From positions 31,453 through 95,452 of the forward strand of contig JAJFFQ010000020.1 in assembly GCA_021776565.1 (NCBI GenBank): DNA of 64,000 nt. Reading direction: 5' to 3'. Each line of letters opens with the position of its first letter. The first letter of the stretch is position 1. Source of the stretch: Robiginitomaculum sp. (GTDB taxonomy: Bacteria > Pseudomonadota > Alphaproteobacteria > Caulobacterales > Maricaulaceae). The position numbers and the translations under genes were made by a program. The notes under the pieces were generated by a model, which worked only from the letters and a program-made list of their open reading frames with translations, ran no database searches and was not told the DNA's origin. Shown one piece after another: positions 18,205-25,857 of the stretch.

Positions 18205-19676
18205 TGTATTCCTCCGCTTTCAAAAACCGGGCGTAAAAAATCAACAATTGGCCCAATGGCGAAAAACAGGACAATTGTCCCCGCAGCGGTCAGTAATGGC
18301 GGGATAACCGCAAGGCGCGGCGCAGTTGGCAGCTTGCCTTTTTTCGTATCCGGTTTGCCAAAAAAAGCATTAACCGGGATGGGCAATAAATAAGCCACAT
18401 TCAACAATGATGAAATGACCAGGGCACCAATAAAGATGCGGTTGATTGGATCAGTAGCCCCCATCATCAGCATCAGCTTGGGCCAGGCACCGGCAAGCGG
18501 GGGCAGGCCGATAATAGAAAGCGCGCCGACTAAAAATGCGCCAAACACCCAGGGCATGGATTTTCCCAGCCCCTTCATGCCGCTGACATTGGTGATGTGC
18601 CGTGCGGTATAAATGGCCCCTGCGCACATGAACAGTGTGATTTTGCCCCAGGCGTGCATAATGATGTGCAGGGCGGCCCCAAGGGCGGCCAGCGGCGTGG
18701 CGATCATAGCACCCAGGGTAATATAGGAAAGCTGGCTGATGGTGGACCAGGCCAGGCGCTCTTTCAGATTATCCCTGGAAAGCGCAATCAGGGAGGCAAG
18801 AACGATAGAGATTGCTGCAATCCATGCCAGCCAGTGGGCCGCCGGTATGGTGCGCATAAAGTCCAGGCCAAAAACATAGACAGACATTTTCAACATGGTG
18901 AAAACACCGGCCTTGACCACTGCTACGGCGTGCAGGAACGCACTGACCGGCGTTGGCGCGACCATGGCATTGGGCAGCCAGTTTTGCACCGGCATGATCG
19001 CCGCCTTGCCAATGCCAAATACATAAAGGATGAGTAAAATACTGGCCATTGCCGGGGTGATACTCCCCGCTAAAAGTCCGCCAGCGATAAAGTCTGTGGA
19101 TCCAGCCAGTACGTGTGTGGCAATGACGGCGGGTAGGAAAAGCCCAATAGAAGTACCCATGAGTATGGTAAGATAAATGCGACCACCATTGCGGGCTTTT
19201 TCATCACCGTTATGGGTGACCAGGGGGTAGGTAGACAGGGTCAGTGCCTCGTAAAATATAAACAGTGTGAACATATTGCCAGAGGCGGCAACGCCCATGG
19301 CGGCGGCGATGGCAATGGTAAAACTGAGATAAAAGCGGGTCTGATCCTGGGCGTGGTTACCCCGCATATAGCCAATGGAATAAAGCGAATTTATCAGCCA
19401 TAAGGCGCTGGCTAGAGCGGCAAATATTGCACCCAGAGGCTCCAGGGTAAAATTAAGCGATAATCCCCCGGCGACACTCATCAGGGTTAGTGTCGGGCGC
19501 GCGCCCGCATCGACCGCCAACACCAGCATGACAACATTGGCAAGAAGGGCTGCGCCGGTCAGAAGTGTTGCGGCTTCGCGCAAATTTGGCCAGTGCGACA
19601 AGGCCAGTACGCCAACAGCGCCGCTTAGCGGTATGACCAACAGCAAAAGAAGGCCAAGTTCCGGTGTCCAGCTCAT
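18201..19676 (-). CDS. Mrp antiporter subunit D-family protein (second copy)
   Basis: A 491-residue polytopic member of the NuoM/NuoN/MrpD family. The motif region around LFIFYEALTLSTYPLV carries the key membrane Glu, and MPVQNWLPNAMVAPTPVSAFLHAVAVVKAGVF contains the conserved Lys and His. The 4-base overlaps at both ends place it in the operon. It is a paralogue of the 516-residue subunit just upstream. Together with the terminal 574-residue subunit it would add a further proton/cation channel module. Confidence 0.88.
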   Translation of the reverse strand: MSWTPELGLLLLLVIPLSGAVGVLALSHWPNLREAATLLTGAALLANVVMLVLAVDAGARPTLTLMSVAGGLSLNFTLEPLGAIFAALASALWLINSLYSIGYMRGNHAQDQTRFYLSFTIAIAAAMGVAASGNMFTLFIFYEALTLSTYPLVTHNGDEKARNGGRIYLTILMGTSIGLFLPAVIATHVLAGSTDFIAGGLLAGSITPAMASILLILYVFGIGKAAIMPVQNWLPNAMVAPTPVSAFLHAVAVVKAGVFTMLKMSVYVFGLDFMRTIPAAHWLAWIAAISIVLASLIALSRDNLKERLAWSTISQLSYITLGAMIATPLAALGAALHIIMHAWGKITLFMCAGAIYTARHITNVSGMKGLGKSMPWVFGAFLVGALSIIGLPPLAGAWPKLMLMMGATDPINRIFIGALVISSLLNVAYLLPIPVNAFFGKPDTKKGKLPTAPRLAVIPPLLTAAGTIVLFFAIGPIVDFLRPVFESGGIQ

Positions 19677-21223
19677 GGTGCGCCTCCGCCAAGAAGGGCC
19701 ATGGCTGCGGCATCGGCCAGTCCTTTGGGTAGGCTGGCATCAAAGAAAAACCAGATATTGGCGACGGCCAATACGACCAAAGGCGCAATGGCCAGCACCG
19801 GGGCTTTGGTTGTGCGGGCCTTTTTTGAACGGCCTTTGGTTTTTGGGGCCGGGTGTAAATACATGGCCTCTAACATGCGGCCAACATAAAAAATGGCCAG
19901 CACCGAGGACGCCAGGATGGCAATGACGGCCCACCACCAGCCATGCTCTAGTGCGGCGGTAATCAGATAGTATTTGCTGACAAATCCGGCAAAAAACGGC
20001 GCGCCGATCAGACTAAGGCCGCAAACGGTAAATGCTGCCGCCGTCACCGGCATGGTTTTGCCAAGTCCGCGTAAATCCTGCACCTGACGCACACCATATG
20101 TCAGTGCAAAAATACCAAGGCCCATAAACAGGCCGCCTTTGAGCAAGGCATGATTAAACAGATGCAACAGCCCGGCCGAGACCCCGGCTGCGGTACCGAT
20201 GGAAAGCCCCAATAGCATATAGCCAAGTTGCGCCACGGATGAATAGGCCAGAAGTTTGCGTAAATCTGTCTGGTAAAGCGCCTGCACAGAGCAAATTATC
20301 ATGGCCGCAACCGCCATGGGCGTGAGTACAAACCCCAGAAAAGCATGGTTGAAAGGCGAGTCGGGCAGAAATACACCCAGAGTAAAACGTACCATGGCGT
20401 AAAACGCCACCTTGGTTGCCGTTGATGCCAGAAATGCCCCGACAACCGTTGGCGAATAAGCATAGGCATTGGGCAACCAGGTGTGTAGCGGGAACATGGC
20501 GGTTTTCAGTCCCAGCCCGATGACGATAAAGGCGAAGGCTGCGCGCACCACCCGATCATCGCCGCGCAAGTGCAATTGCGCGGTAATATCCGCCATGTTG
20601 AGCGTGCCGGTGGCCATATACAAAAGGCCAATGCCAATGACAAAGAACGTTGCGCCAATGGTGCCCAAAACAAGATAGCTGAAACTGGCCGTCAGGGCGC
20701 GCCGGTCTTGCTTGCCGCCCATGGCAATCAGAATATACGTGGATATGGAGGAAATTTCCAAAAACACAAAAACATTAAACGCATCACCGGTTATGGTAAC
20801 GCCCAACAGGCCAGTAAGACATAACAGGAAAGCCGCAAAGAAGGGAGCCTGATCCCTGGGCGCAATTTCCTTCAAAACACTGGGCAGGCCATAAAAAACT
20901 GAAAGAACACCCATGCCGGCCACGATGAGCAGGATCAGCATGTTCAGCGCATCAATGTTATAGGTGATGCCCAATGGAGGCGCCCAATCGCCAAAGGCGT
21001 ACTGCACACTGCCATGCTCAAGAACCTGGGCGTAGAGGATCAGCGTCAGGGCAAAAGTCGCCAAAGAAATGACAACCGCCCAGATCCAGGCAAGCCGCCC
21101 ACGTGAAAGTATCAGCGCAATAGGGCCACTCAGAAGCGGCGTGACAACCAAAAGAGCCGCTGTCTGCATCAAGAGCCAGGCAGGCATCCATGCCAGAAAA
21201 TCTGCAATTAACAGCGCGCTCAT
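19673..21223 (-). CDS. mrpD: Mrp antiporter subunit D
   Basis: The 516-residue protein is a standard MrpD: FNVFVFLEISSISTYILIA with the essential Glu, FPLHTWLPNAYAYSPTVVGAF with the Lys/His region, and HALLKGGLFMGLG. MrpD is a core channel subunit of Na+(K+)/H+ antiporters that maintain pH and low sodium. It overlaps mrpC by four bases upstream and the second D-like gene by four bases downstream. The C-terminal region holds a short basic linker (TKGRSKKARTTK) before the last helix. Confidence 0.93.
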   Translation of the reverse strand: MSALLIADFLAWMPAWLLMQTAALLVVTPLLSGPIALILSRGRLAWIWAVVISLATFALTLILYAQVLEHGSVQYAFGDWAPPLGITYNIDALNMLILLIVAGMGVLSVFYGLPSVLKEIAPRDQAPFFAAFLLCLTGLLGVTITGDAFNVFVFLEISSISTYILIAMGGKQDRRALTASFSYLVLGTIGATFFVIGIGLLYMATGTLNMADITAQLHLRGDDRVVRAAFAFIVIGLGLKTAMFPLHTWLPNAYAYSPTVVGAFLASTATKVAFYAMVRFTLGVFLPDSPFNHAFLGFVLTPMAVAAMIICSVQALYQTDLRKLLAYSSVAQLGYMLLGLSIGTAAGVSAGLLHLFNHALLKGGLFMGLGIFALTYGVRQVQDLRGLGKTMPVTAAAFTVCGLSLIGAPFFAGFVSKYYLITAALEHGWWWAVIAILASSVLAIFYVGRMLEAMYLHPAPKTKGRSKKARTTKAPVLAIAPLVVLAVANIWFFFDASLPKGLADAAAMALLGGGAP

Positions 21224-21765
21224 GATGCGTCACCTTTGGCAACTTGATAATCCGCAGCTTGCAAATCGTCATCTTCGATAGAGTCGTAAGCTTCGCGGAT
21301 GCGCACAACCAGTGACAGGCCAACAGCCAGTGTCGCCACACCCACCACAATGGCGGTCAGGATCAATACATGGGGAAGCGGGTTGGAATAAAGAACACCG
21401 CCCACCAGAACTTCATCCATGCTGCTGGCGATGGAATATGCCGTGTCCGTGTTGACTTGGGCGTGTTCGGCAATGGCTTGCCCATGTTCTGTAACGGTTT
21501 GGGCATGTTCGGCAATGATTGGCCCGTGCTCGGCAGCGGGGGCTTCATGAACACCTTGCAGAATTGGTGGCTGTCCGCCTGCCACTTTTGACAAGGAAAT
21601 GTAAAATTGAAAAACCGAGGTTTGAAAGACGCCCAGACCCACCAGTTTTTTGACCAAATTACCCGTGGCAATCACAATATAAAGCCCGGTCATCATCAAG
21701 ATGATAACAATAAAATTATTGAAATGGCCGGTCAGAAAATGCCAGATATCCATGCCAGAGCCCAT
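21220..21765 (-). CDS. mrpC: Mrp antiporter subunit C with a Glu-His heptad insertion
   Basis: MrpC is the NuoK-like three-helix subunit. Helices are visible at about 16-36, 41-58 and 125-150, with the family motif VLILTAIVVGVATLAVGLSL at the third. At 181 residues it is longer than the usual 110-130. The excess lies between helices two and three and includes four tandem seven-residue units of the type AEHxQxx (residues 78-105). The acidic C terminus continues beyond the usual end. The alternative start at residue 5 is possible. It overlaps mrpD by four bases. Confidence 0.9.
   Translation of the reverse strand: MGSGMDIWHFLTGHFNNFIVIILMMTGLYIVIATGNLVKKLVGLGVFQTSVFQFYISLSKVAGGQPPILQGVHEAPAAEHGPIIAEHAQTVTEHGQAIAEHAQVNTDTAYSIASSMDEVLVGGVLYSNPLPHVLILTAIVVGVATLAVGLSLVVRIREAYDSIEDDDLQAADYQVAKGDAS
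21451..21534 (-). repeat. Four tandem 21-bp repeats within mrpC
   Basis: Four imperfect 21-base units encode AEHGPII, AEHAQTV, TEHGQAI and AEHAQVN. Glu-His is invariant at positions 2-3 of each heptad. The DNA units are diverged, so the expansion is not very recent and appears to be held by selection on the protein. Confidence 0.85.
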
Positions 21766-21766
21766 A

Positions 21767-22330
21767 CTACCAGTCCTTGTCGCTGATGTCGGGGTGTCGT
21801 GAGGTGAACCCGTAAAAAATAATCAGCATAACCGAGGCGACAGTGACCAATACGCCTATCTCTACAAACATAATGCCCAGTTCCTGGCCATGGGTCGGGT
21901 GGGCCGGGTTCAAGGTGTTGTAGCTGAGAAAATTGCCGCCAAGCAGCAAATTGATGACCCCTACACCACCATAAATCAGCACTCCCAGGGCCGCGCCAAG
22001 GCGCACCAATGATGGCGGCACGGCTTCCTTGGCAGCGTCTACTCCAAAAATCAGTGCATAGAGAATAATGGCAGAGGCGATGATTAAACCCGCCTGAAAC
22101 CCGCCGCCGGGACCAAAATCACCATGAAATTGCACATAGGCACCATAGACGATAATGATCGGAATCATCAATTTTGAAACCACCCGCAACACCACATGGT
22201 GCGACCCCAGTACTTTTCCAGTGGTTGCCTTGGCGGTAATATTTTTCTTTTTACGGCGTGCCGGGCCACCAAGGCCCAAAATAAGAATAACCCCCAGCCC
22301 AGCCGTCAGGATCACAGTGGTTTCCCCCAA
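21767..22330 (-). CDS. mrpB: MnhB-domain antiporter subunit (downstream half of a split gene)
   Basis: The 187-residue product holds the MnhB domain: FHGDFGPGGGFQAG is its hallmark, followed by helices and GQELGIMFVEIGVLVTVASVM. It is in the same frame as the preceding DUF4040 gene; the two are separated by a single TAG (22337-22339). Reading through would restore the conserved YRG-Y-DTLGETTVI motif. The only start is a TTG nine bases after the TAG, with AGGA four bases before it, so reinitiation is possible. The arrangement could be functional gene fission or a nonsense mutation. Confidence 0.85.
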   Translation of the reverse strand: MGETTVILTAGLGVILILGLGGPARRKKKNITAKATTGKVLGSHHVVLRVVSKLMIPIIIVYGAYVQFHGDFGPGGGFQAGLIIASAIILYALIFGVDAAKEAVPPSLVRLGAALGVLIYGGVGVINLLLGGNFLSYNTLNPAHPTHGQELGIMFVEIGVLVTVASVMLIIFYGFTSRHPDISDKDW

Positions 22331-22336
22331 GGTATC

Positions 22337-22816
22337 CTAACCCCGATAGCTGGCCAGCACCGCACTAACCACATTGGGAACACCGGTGTCGGGGCCAGTG
22401 TTTTTAAGATATTCAAGACCGACATAGGCATTGGGTACCGATAATGGGTCACCAAAATACGGCATGTCCACTGTGGCATAAAGCAATGCGGCACCAGTCG
22501 CACAAACAATAAGGAGCGCAGCCCAGTGCCGCGCCGGTTTGGTGGGCGCGGCTTTGCGGGCGGTCAACAGCATGGCCCCCAGCATCAATACAGTGGCTAT
22601 GCCTGCGCCAACGGCGGCCTCGGTAAAGGCCACATCAACTGCATCCAGCGATACAAACCACGCCGCCGAAACCAGTGAGTAGACGCCTGATAACATCACA
22701 ATGGCAAACAGGTCTTTTAAGCGCACAATCGCAATACCCACGACCACCAGCATCATCATGAAAACAAGATCGATCACCGTAAAGGCATCGATGGGAGTCA
22801 GAAACTCACCGCTCAT
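22337..22816 (-). CDS. DUF4040/MbhD-E-like antiporter subunit (upstream half of a split gene)
   Basis: A 159-residue membrane protein with the DUF4040 (MbhD-like) core, corresponding to the C-terminal part of MrpA: LFAIVMLSGVYSLVSAAWFVSLDAVDVAFTEAAVG, then the start of the MbhE-like segment ending PNVVSAVLASYRG. In many relatives this continues as YDTLGE into an MnhB domain in one polypeptide; here the Tyr codon is TAG. The 4-base overlap with mrpG shows normal operon packing on its upstream side. Confidence 0.85.
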   Translation of the reverse strand: MSGEFLTPIDAFTVIDLVFMMMLVVVGIAIVRLKDLFAIVMLSGVYSLVSAAWFVSLDAVDVAFTEAAVGAGIATVLMLGAMLLTARKAAPTKPARHWAALLIVCATGAALLYATVDMPYFGDPLSVPNAYVGLEYLKNTGPDTGVPNVVSAVLASYRG

Positions 22817-23184
22817 GCTGTTTCACCCGTATCATCTTCGGGTGGATTGCTGTGATATGTGCCAAGACGTGGTTTCAGACCTGCCTTGTGCGCTGCATTG
22901 GCTACGGCATGGGTTGCTGCAGGACTGGTCAACAGCAGGAACATGCCGACAAGGGCCAGTTTGGCACTGAGCAATGTAAACCCTGAAAACAGGATCAGAC
23001 CCAGCAAAACCAGCAAGGTTCCCAGGGTATCGGTCACCCCGGCGGCGTGCAGCCGACTGTAAAAATCCGGCAGCCGTAATACGCCGCTGGCCCCGATCAA
23101 TACAATAACACCACCAGCCACCAGAACGATGCCGGCAAGAAAGGGGCGCAAGGCGTCCAGTATGTGCAAAAATTCGCTCATCAA
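22813..23184 (-). CDS. mrpG: Mrp antiporter subunit G
   Basis: A 123-residue, three-helix membrane protein with the MnhG/PhaG signature GVLRLPDFYSRLHAAGVTDTLG. The C-terminal tail (GLKPRLGTYHSNPPEDDTGE) is cytoplasmic and variable. It overlaps mrpF and the DUF4040 gene by four bases each, so translation is coupled throughout. Confidence 0.94.
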   Translation of the reverse strand: MMSEFLHILDALRPFLAGIVLVAGGVIVLIGASGVLRLPDFYSRLHAAGVTDTLGTLLVLLGLILFSGFTLLSAKLALVGMFLLLTSPAATHAVANAAHKAGLKPRLGTYHSNPPEDDTGETA

Positions 23185-23471
23185 CGTTCCCCACGTCTCT
23201 GCATGCGCGAAAGCGCCACATCAAGTGCGCGATAACGGAAGAATTTCAGGATAGCGATAGTGGCAATAAAATTCATCAACGCATACAAAAGCGCAATATC
23301 AATAGCGTCCGGGCGTTCAATTAAAAATGCAAAGACACAAAGGAACAATACCGTTTTGGTGCCAAAGGAATTAACCGCCAACACGCGGTCATAAAGTTCT
23401 GGCCCGCGCAAAAGGCGCACAAGCATTAACGTCATACTGGCCATGAGTAGCAAATTGGCGGCAAAAATCAC
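23181..23471 (-). CDS. mrpF: Mrp antiporter subunit F
   Basis: A 96-residue three-helix subunit with the MrpF motif LLRGPELYDRVLAVNSFGTKTV and ALLYALMNFIATIAILKFFRYR. The frame extends to 23507, but a GGAGGG six bases before a GTG at 23471, in a GTGA overlap with the mrpE stop, marks the true start and gives the family's usual length. Confidence 0.93.
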   Translation of the reverse strand: MIFAANLLLMASMTLMLVRLLRGPELYDRVLAVNSFGTKTVLFLCVFAFLIERPDAIDIALLYALMNFIATIAILKFFRYRALDVALSRMQRRGER

Positions 23472-23959
23472 GACCCGCCCTCCTTTTCTCCACAAGCGCG
23501 GGCGCAACGGGCAGACATTTCAGCAAAACCGTTTTTGCTCGTCAGCTCCTTGAGGACAGCATGAACAATGATTTCATCGTCATCCAGATCAATACTGACC
23601 GTTCCCGGCGTCAGGGTGATGGAATTGGCATAGAGCGCCCGGGCAAAATCAGTGCGCGGTAATGATTTCACCCTGACCATGCGCGGGCTTAACACCATAT
23701 CAGGCGCGAGGATGGAGCGAATAACAATGATATTGGATTTGACAACCTCCCCAAGTAACCAGGGCCAATAAAACATAAATCGCCATAGCTTGTGATAGGG
23801 CGAAGTTTCCGCATCAAGAATGTGTAATCGCCAGGCCAGGGCGCTGGCAAAAATGGCAGAACCGGCACCCAGTCCAAGCAACAGCGTGTTGTCATAATGG
23901 CCCGACAATAATAGCCAGAGCACCGCCATCGCCGCCGTCAAGGATATTGTGTAACCCAT
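23468..23959 (-). CDS. mrpE: Mrp antiporter subunit E
   Basis: First gene of the antiporter operon. The 163-residue protein has two N-terminal helices, the VVKSNIIVIRSILAP segment and the MnhE hallmark ANSITLTPGTVSIDL before a cytoplasmic domain. MrpE is required for assembly of the antiporter. About 280 bases of non-coding DNA, shared with the divergent padR-like gene, lie upstream and must contain the operon promoter. Confidence 0.94.
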   Translation of the reverse strand: MGYTISLTAAMAVLWLLLSGHYDNTLLLGLGAGSAIFASALAWRLHILDAETSPYHKLWRFMFYWPWLLGEVVKSNIIVIRSILAPDMVLSPRMVRVKSLPRTDFARALYANSITLTPGTVSIDLDDDEIIVHAVLKELTSKNGFAEMSARCARACGEKEGGS

Positions 23960-24274
23960 CTACTCCCCATTTCGCGATTCGTTTATGCCGACCACGTTGC
24001 CTCTTTTGTAGCTATCTCTGCGCGCCTTGGCGAGTCCCGTTCGGGCGAATTTATTGTGTGTTCGTGTATAATTTATCCTACCGGGATTAATGGGGGAGCA
24101 GGGCTAATGTCCACAGGCTCAGGAAACACCAGTGAAGATTGCGATCGGGAGTTTCATACCCCGCACAGGGGTGTAAACGGCAAATGAGAATACTTGTAGA
24201 TATAGAAAAATTGCCTACCATTTGCCCGGTGACACGGCGTATTGCCATTCATGGTCATCAGTAAAGGGGTTTTT
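23960..24274. other. Divergent intergenic region between mrpE and the PadR gene
   Basis: Around 310 bases without a convincing gene. It contains a hairpin at 24151-24178 (GTTTCATACCCC pairing with GGGGTGTAAAC across GCACA, one bulge) and an AT-rich patch at 24050-24080. Promoters for both flanking units are expected here, but no clear -35/-10 pair was identified. Confidence 0.5.
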
Positions 24275-24787
24275 GTGCGCGCACTGACCGAAACAGAGTT
24301 TATTATGCTGTCCAATATCTGGAAGCTTGCTCCCTGTACGGCTTATGCCGTAAAAAAACTGATCGCCAGTTCCCCTGTCGGGCGTTTCAGTGATAGCGCA
24401 GGTTCCATTTACCCGGCCATCAAGCGGTTGATTGAACGCCAGCTGGTCACCGTCGAGGCGCAAAAAAACGACAAACGCAAATCAAAAATTTTACGTTGTT
24501 CTACCCTTGGGGAAGCTGCAATTCGGAACTGGTTGTTTGATTTGGATGCCCGTACCAACTTTCCTGAAGACCCCTTAAGAACCCGGATGATTTTCCTGAA
24601 TATTCTTGATGAAGAAGAACGAAAGGAATGGCTGTTAAAAGCGCGAAATTCATTGTCAGAACAGATGGCTCTTATTGAACAGTTTGAAAATGCAGAAGTA
24701 CCAAAAGATGCGTATTATCAACATGCACACCGTAATTCCAGGCTGCTGATTAAAGCCAGAATGAAATGGTTGAAAGGCGTCACCTAA
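24275..24787 (+). CDS. PadR-family transcriptional regulator
   Basis: A 170-residue regulator with an N-terminal winged helix: TETEFIMLSNIWKLAPCTAYAVKK, the SAGSIYPAIKRLIERQLVTVE wing region typical of PadR, and an elongated C-terminal helical dimerisation domain rich in charge. The long frame opens at TTG 24242; an AAAGGGG five bases before GTG 24275 argues for the shorter form. Its target may be the truncated S41 peptidase gene downstream or its own promoter; no ligand can be inferred. Confidence 0.85.
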   Translation: MRALTETEFIMLSNIWKLAPCTAYAVKKLIASSPVGRFSDSAGSIYPAIKRLIERQLVTVEAQKNDKRKSKILRCSTLGEAAIRNWLFDLDARTNFPEDPLRTRMIFLNILDEEERKEWLLKARNSLSEQMALIEQFENAEVPKDAYYQHAHRNSRLLIKARMKWLKGVT

Positions 24788-24931
24788 GACGGCCCAGAAT
24801 TTTGAGTGCCTGAGAAGGCCTGTAAACCTTACAAAATAATAATATTTACATATTACGAAACGTAATATAACGATAATCTGAACTTTTGTTCAATTATCAT
24901 GAAAATATGCAAGACAGGAAAGTCATAAGAG

Positions 24932-25339
24932 ATGCCACAAAATAAAAAGTTAAAGGCGATGGTACGCAAAGGTACTGTATTATTCAGCACAGTCTTTTTG
25001 GTGATCCACTTTGCTACAATGGTTTCTGCCAGTCAGGCGCTATCGGAAGAAGATAAAGACTATGTCATCACGCGCATTATAGATATGATCGAGGATAAAT
25101 ACGCCTATCCGGAACAAGGGCGCGCTATCGTGGCCCAACTCAGGCAGCACAAGGCCGATGGTGCATTTAACGATGCCATGACGCCTGCAGATTTATCAAC
25201 ACGACTGACCGAATTTCTCAGCTCCTTTGACCGTCATTTTTCTGTTAAATGGAGCGAGAAACCATCGAAAGATGTTAAATCGGGAAGAGAGATAACGCCC
25301 CCCAGTCAGTCAAAAAGCAATTTTGAGTATCCTAATTTA
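24932..25339 (+). pseudogene. Truncated S41-type peptidase (N-terminal part only)
   Basis: About 136 native codons remain. Residues 12-35 form a signal peptide and about 38-110 resemble the helical N-terminal domain of exported S41/C-terminal-processing peptidase-like proteins (ITRIIDMIEDKYAYPEQG, FLSSFDRHFSVKWS). The frame then runs into the left end of the IS element and stops at 25444 after about 34 foreign residues. The PDZ and catalytic Ser/Lys regions are missing, so a peptidase function is lost. Family assignment rests on the N-terminal pattern only. Confidence 0.65.
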
Positions 25340-25389
25340 AGGTTCAAACCCTCCGCCTTGAGGCGGAAGAGGCTTCAGCCGTTATGTGT

Positions 25390-25458
25390 CATAGTCTTTC
25401 TCCTTAAAATGAACATCGGCATTGCCGGTATATGTTCATTTTAAGGAGAAAGACTATG
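25390..25458 (+). promoter_or_regulatory. 26-bp perfect inverted repeat covering the tnpA translation start
   Basis: The arms 25390-25415 and 25433-25458 are exact reverse complements around a 17-base loop. The 3' arm contains the AAGGAG ribosome-binding site and the ATG of tnpA. In mRNA this would form a very stable stem hiding the start site, as known for IS200 in Salmonella, where a 5' stem represses transposase translation. Confidence 0.85.
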
Positions 25459-25857
25459 AGCTATCGGACAGGCAGTCACACCGTTTTTCATCACCGGTAT
25501 CATATTATCTGGGTTCCCAAATACCGATACAAGGTCTTGCGCGGGGAAGTTCGTGAACGGGTACGCGATATTATCCGCCAAGTCTGTGCCGAGATGAGAG
25601 TGCGGATTATCAAGGGCATACTGTCAACAAATCACATCCATATGTTTGTAGACATACCGCCGCATATTTCGGTCAGTATGTTTGTGCAACGGGTCAAGGG
25701 AAGATCATCCCGCAAGGTGCAGCAGGAGTTTCCGGCCTTGAAAAAAAGGTATTGGGGTCGCCGGTTCTGGGCACGTGGGTATTTCTGCACCACAAGTGGT
25801 AATATCACCAATGACATTATAATGAGATACCTCGAAACCCACACAAAATCACCGTAG
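25456..25857 (+). CDS. tnpA: IS200/IS605-family transposase TnpA
   Basis: A 133-residue HUH/Y1 single-strand transposase. The His-x-His motif is in STNHIHMFVDIPP and the C-terminal helix IIMRYLE carries the candidate nucleophilic Tyr; the Gln usual four residues later is His here. The family features HHRYHIIWVPKYR and RFWARGYF are intact, so the protein may be active. The ATG at 25456 is preferred over an upstream in-frame ATG at 25432, which lies in the loop of the hairpin. Its stop overlaps the antisense tail of the truncated binding-protein gene. Confidence 0.93.
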   Translation: MSYRTGSHTVFHHRYHIIWVPKYRYKVLRGEVRERVRDIIRQVCAEMRVRIIKGILSTNHIHMFVDIPPHISVSMFVQRVKGRSSRKVQQEFPALKKRYWGRRFWARGYFCTTSGNITNDIIMRYLETHTKSP

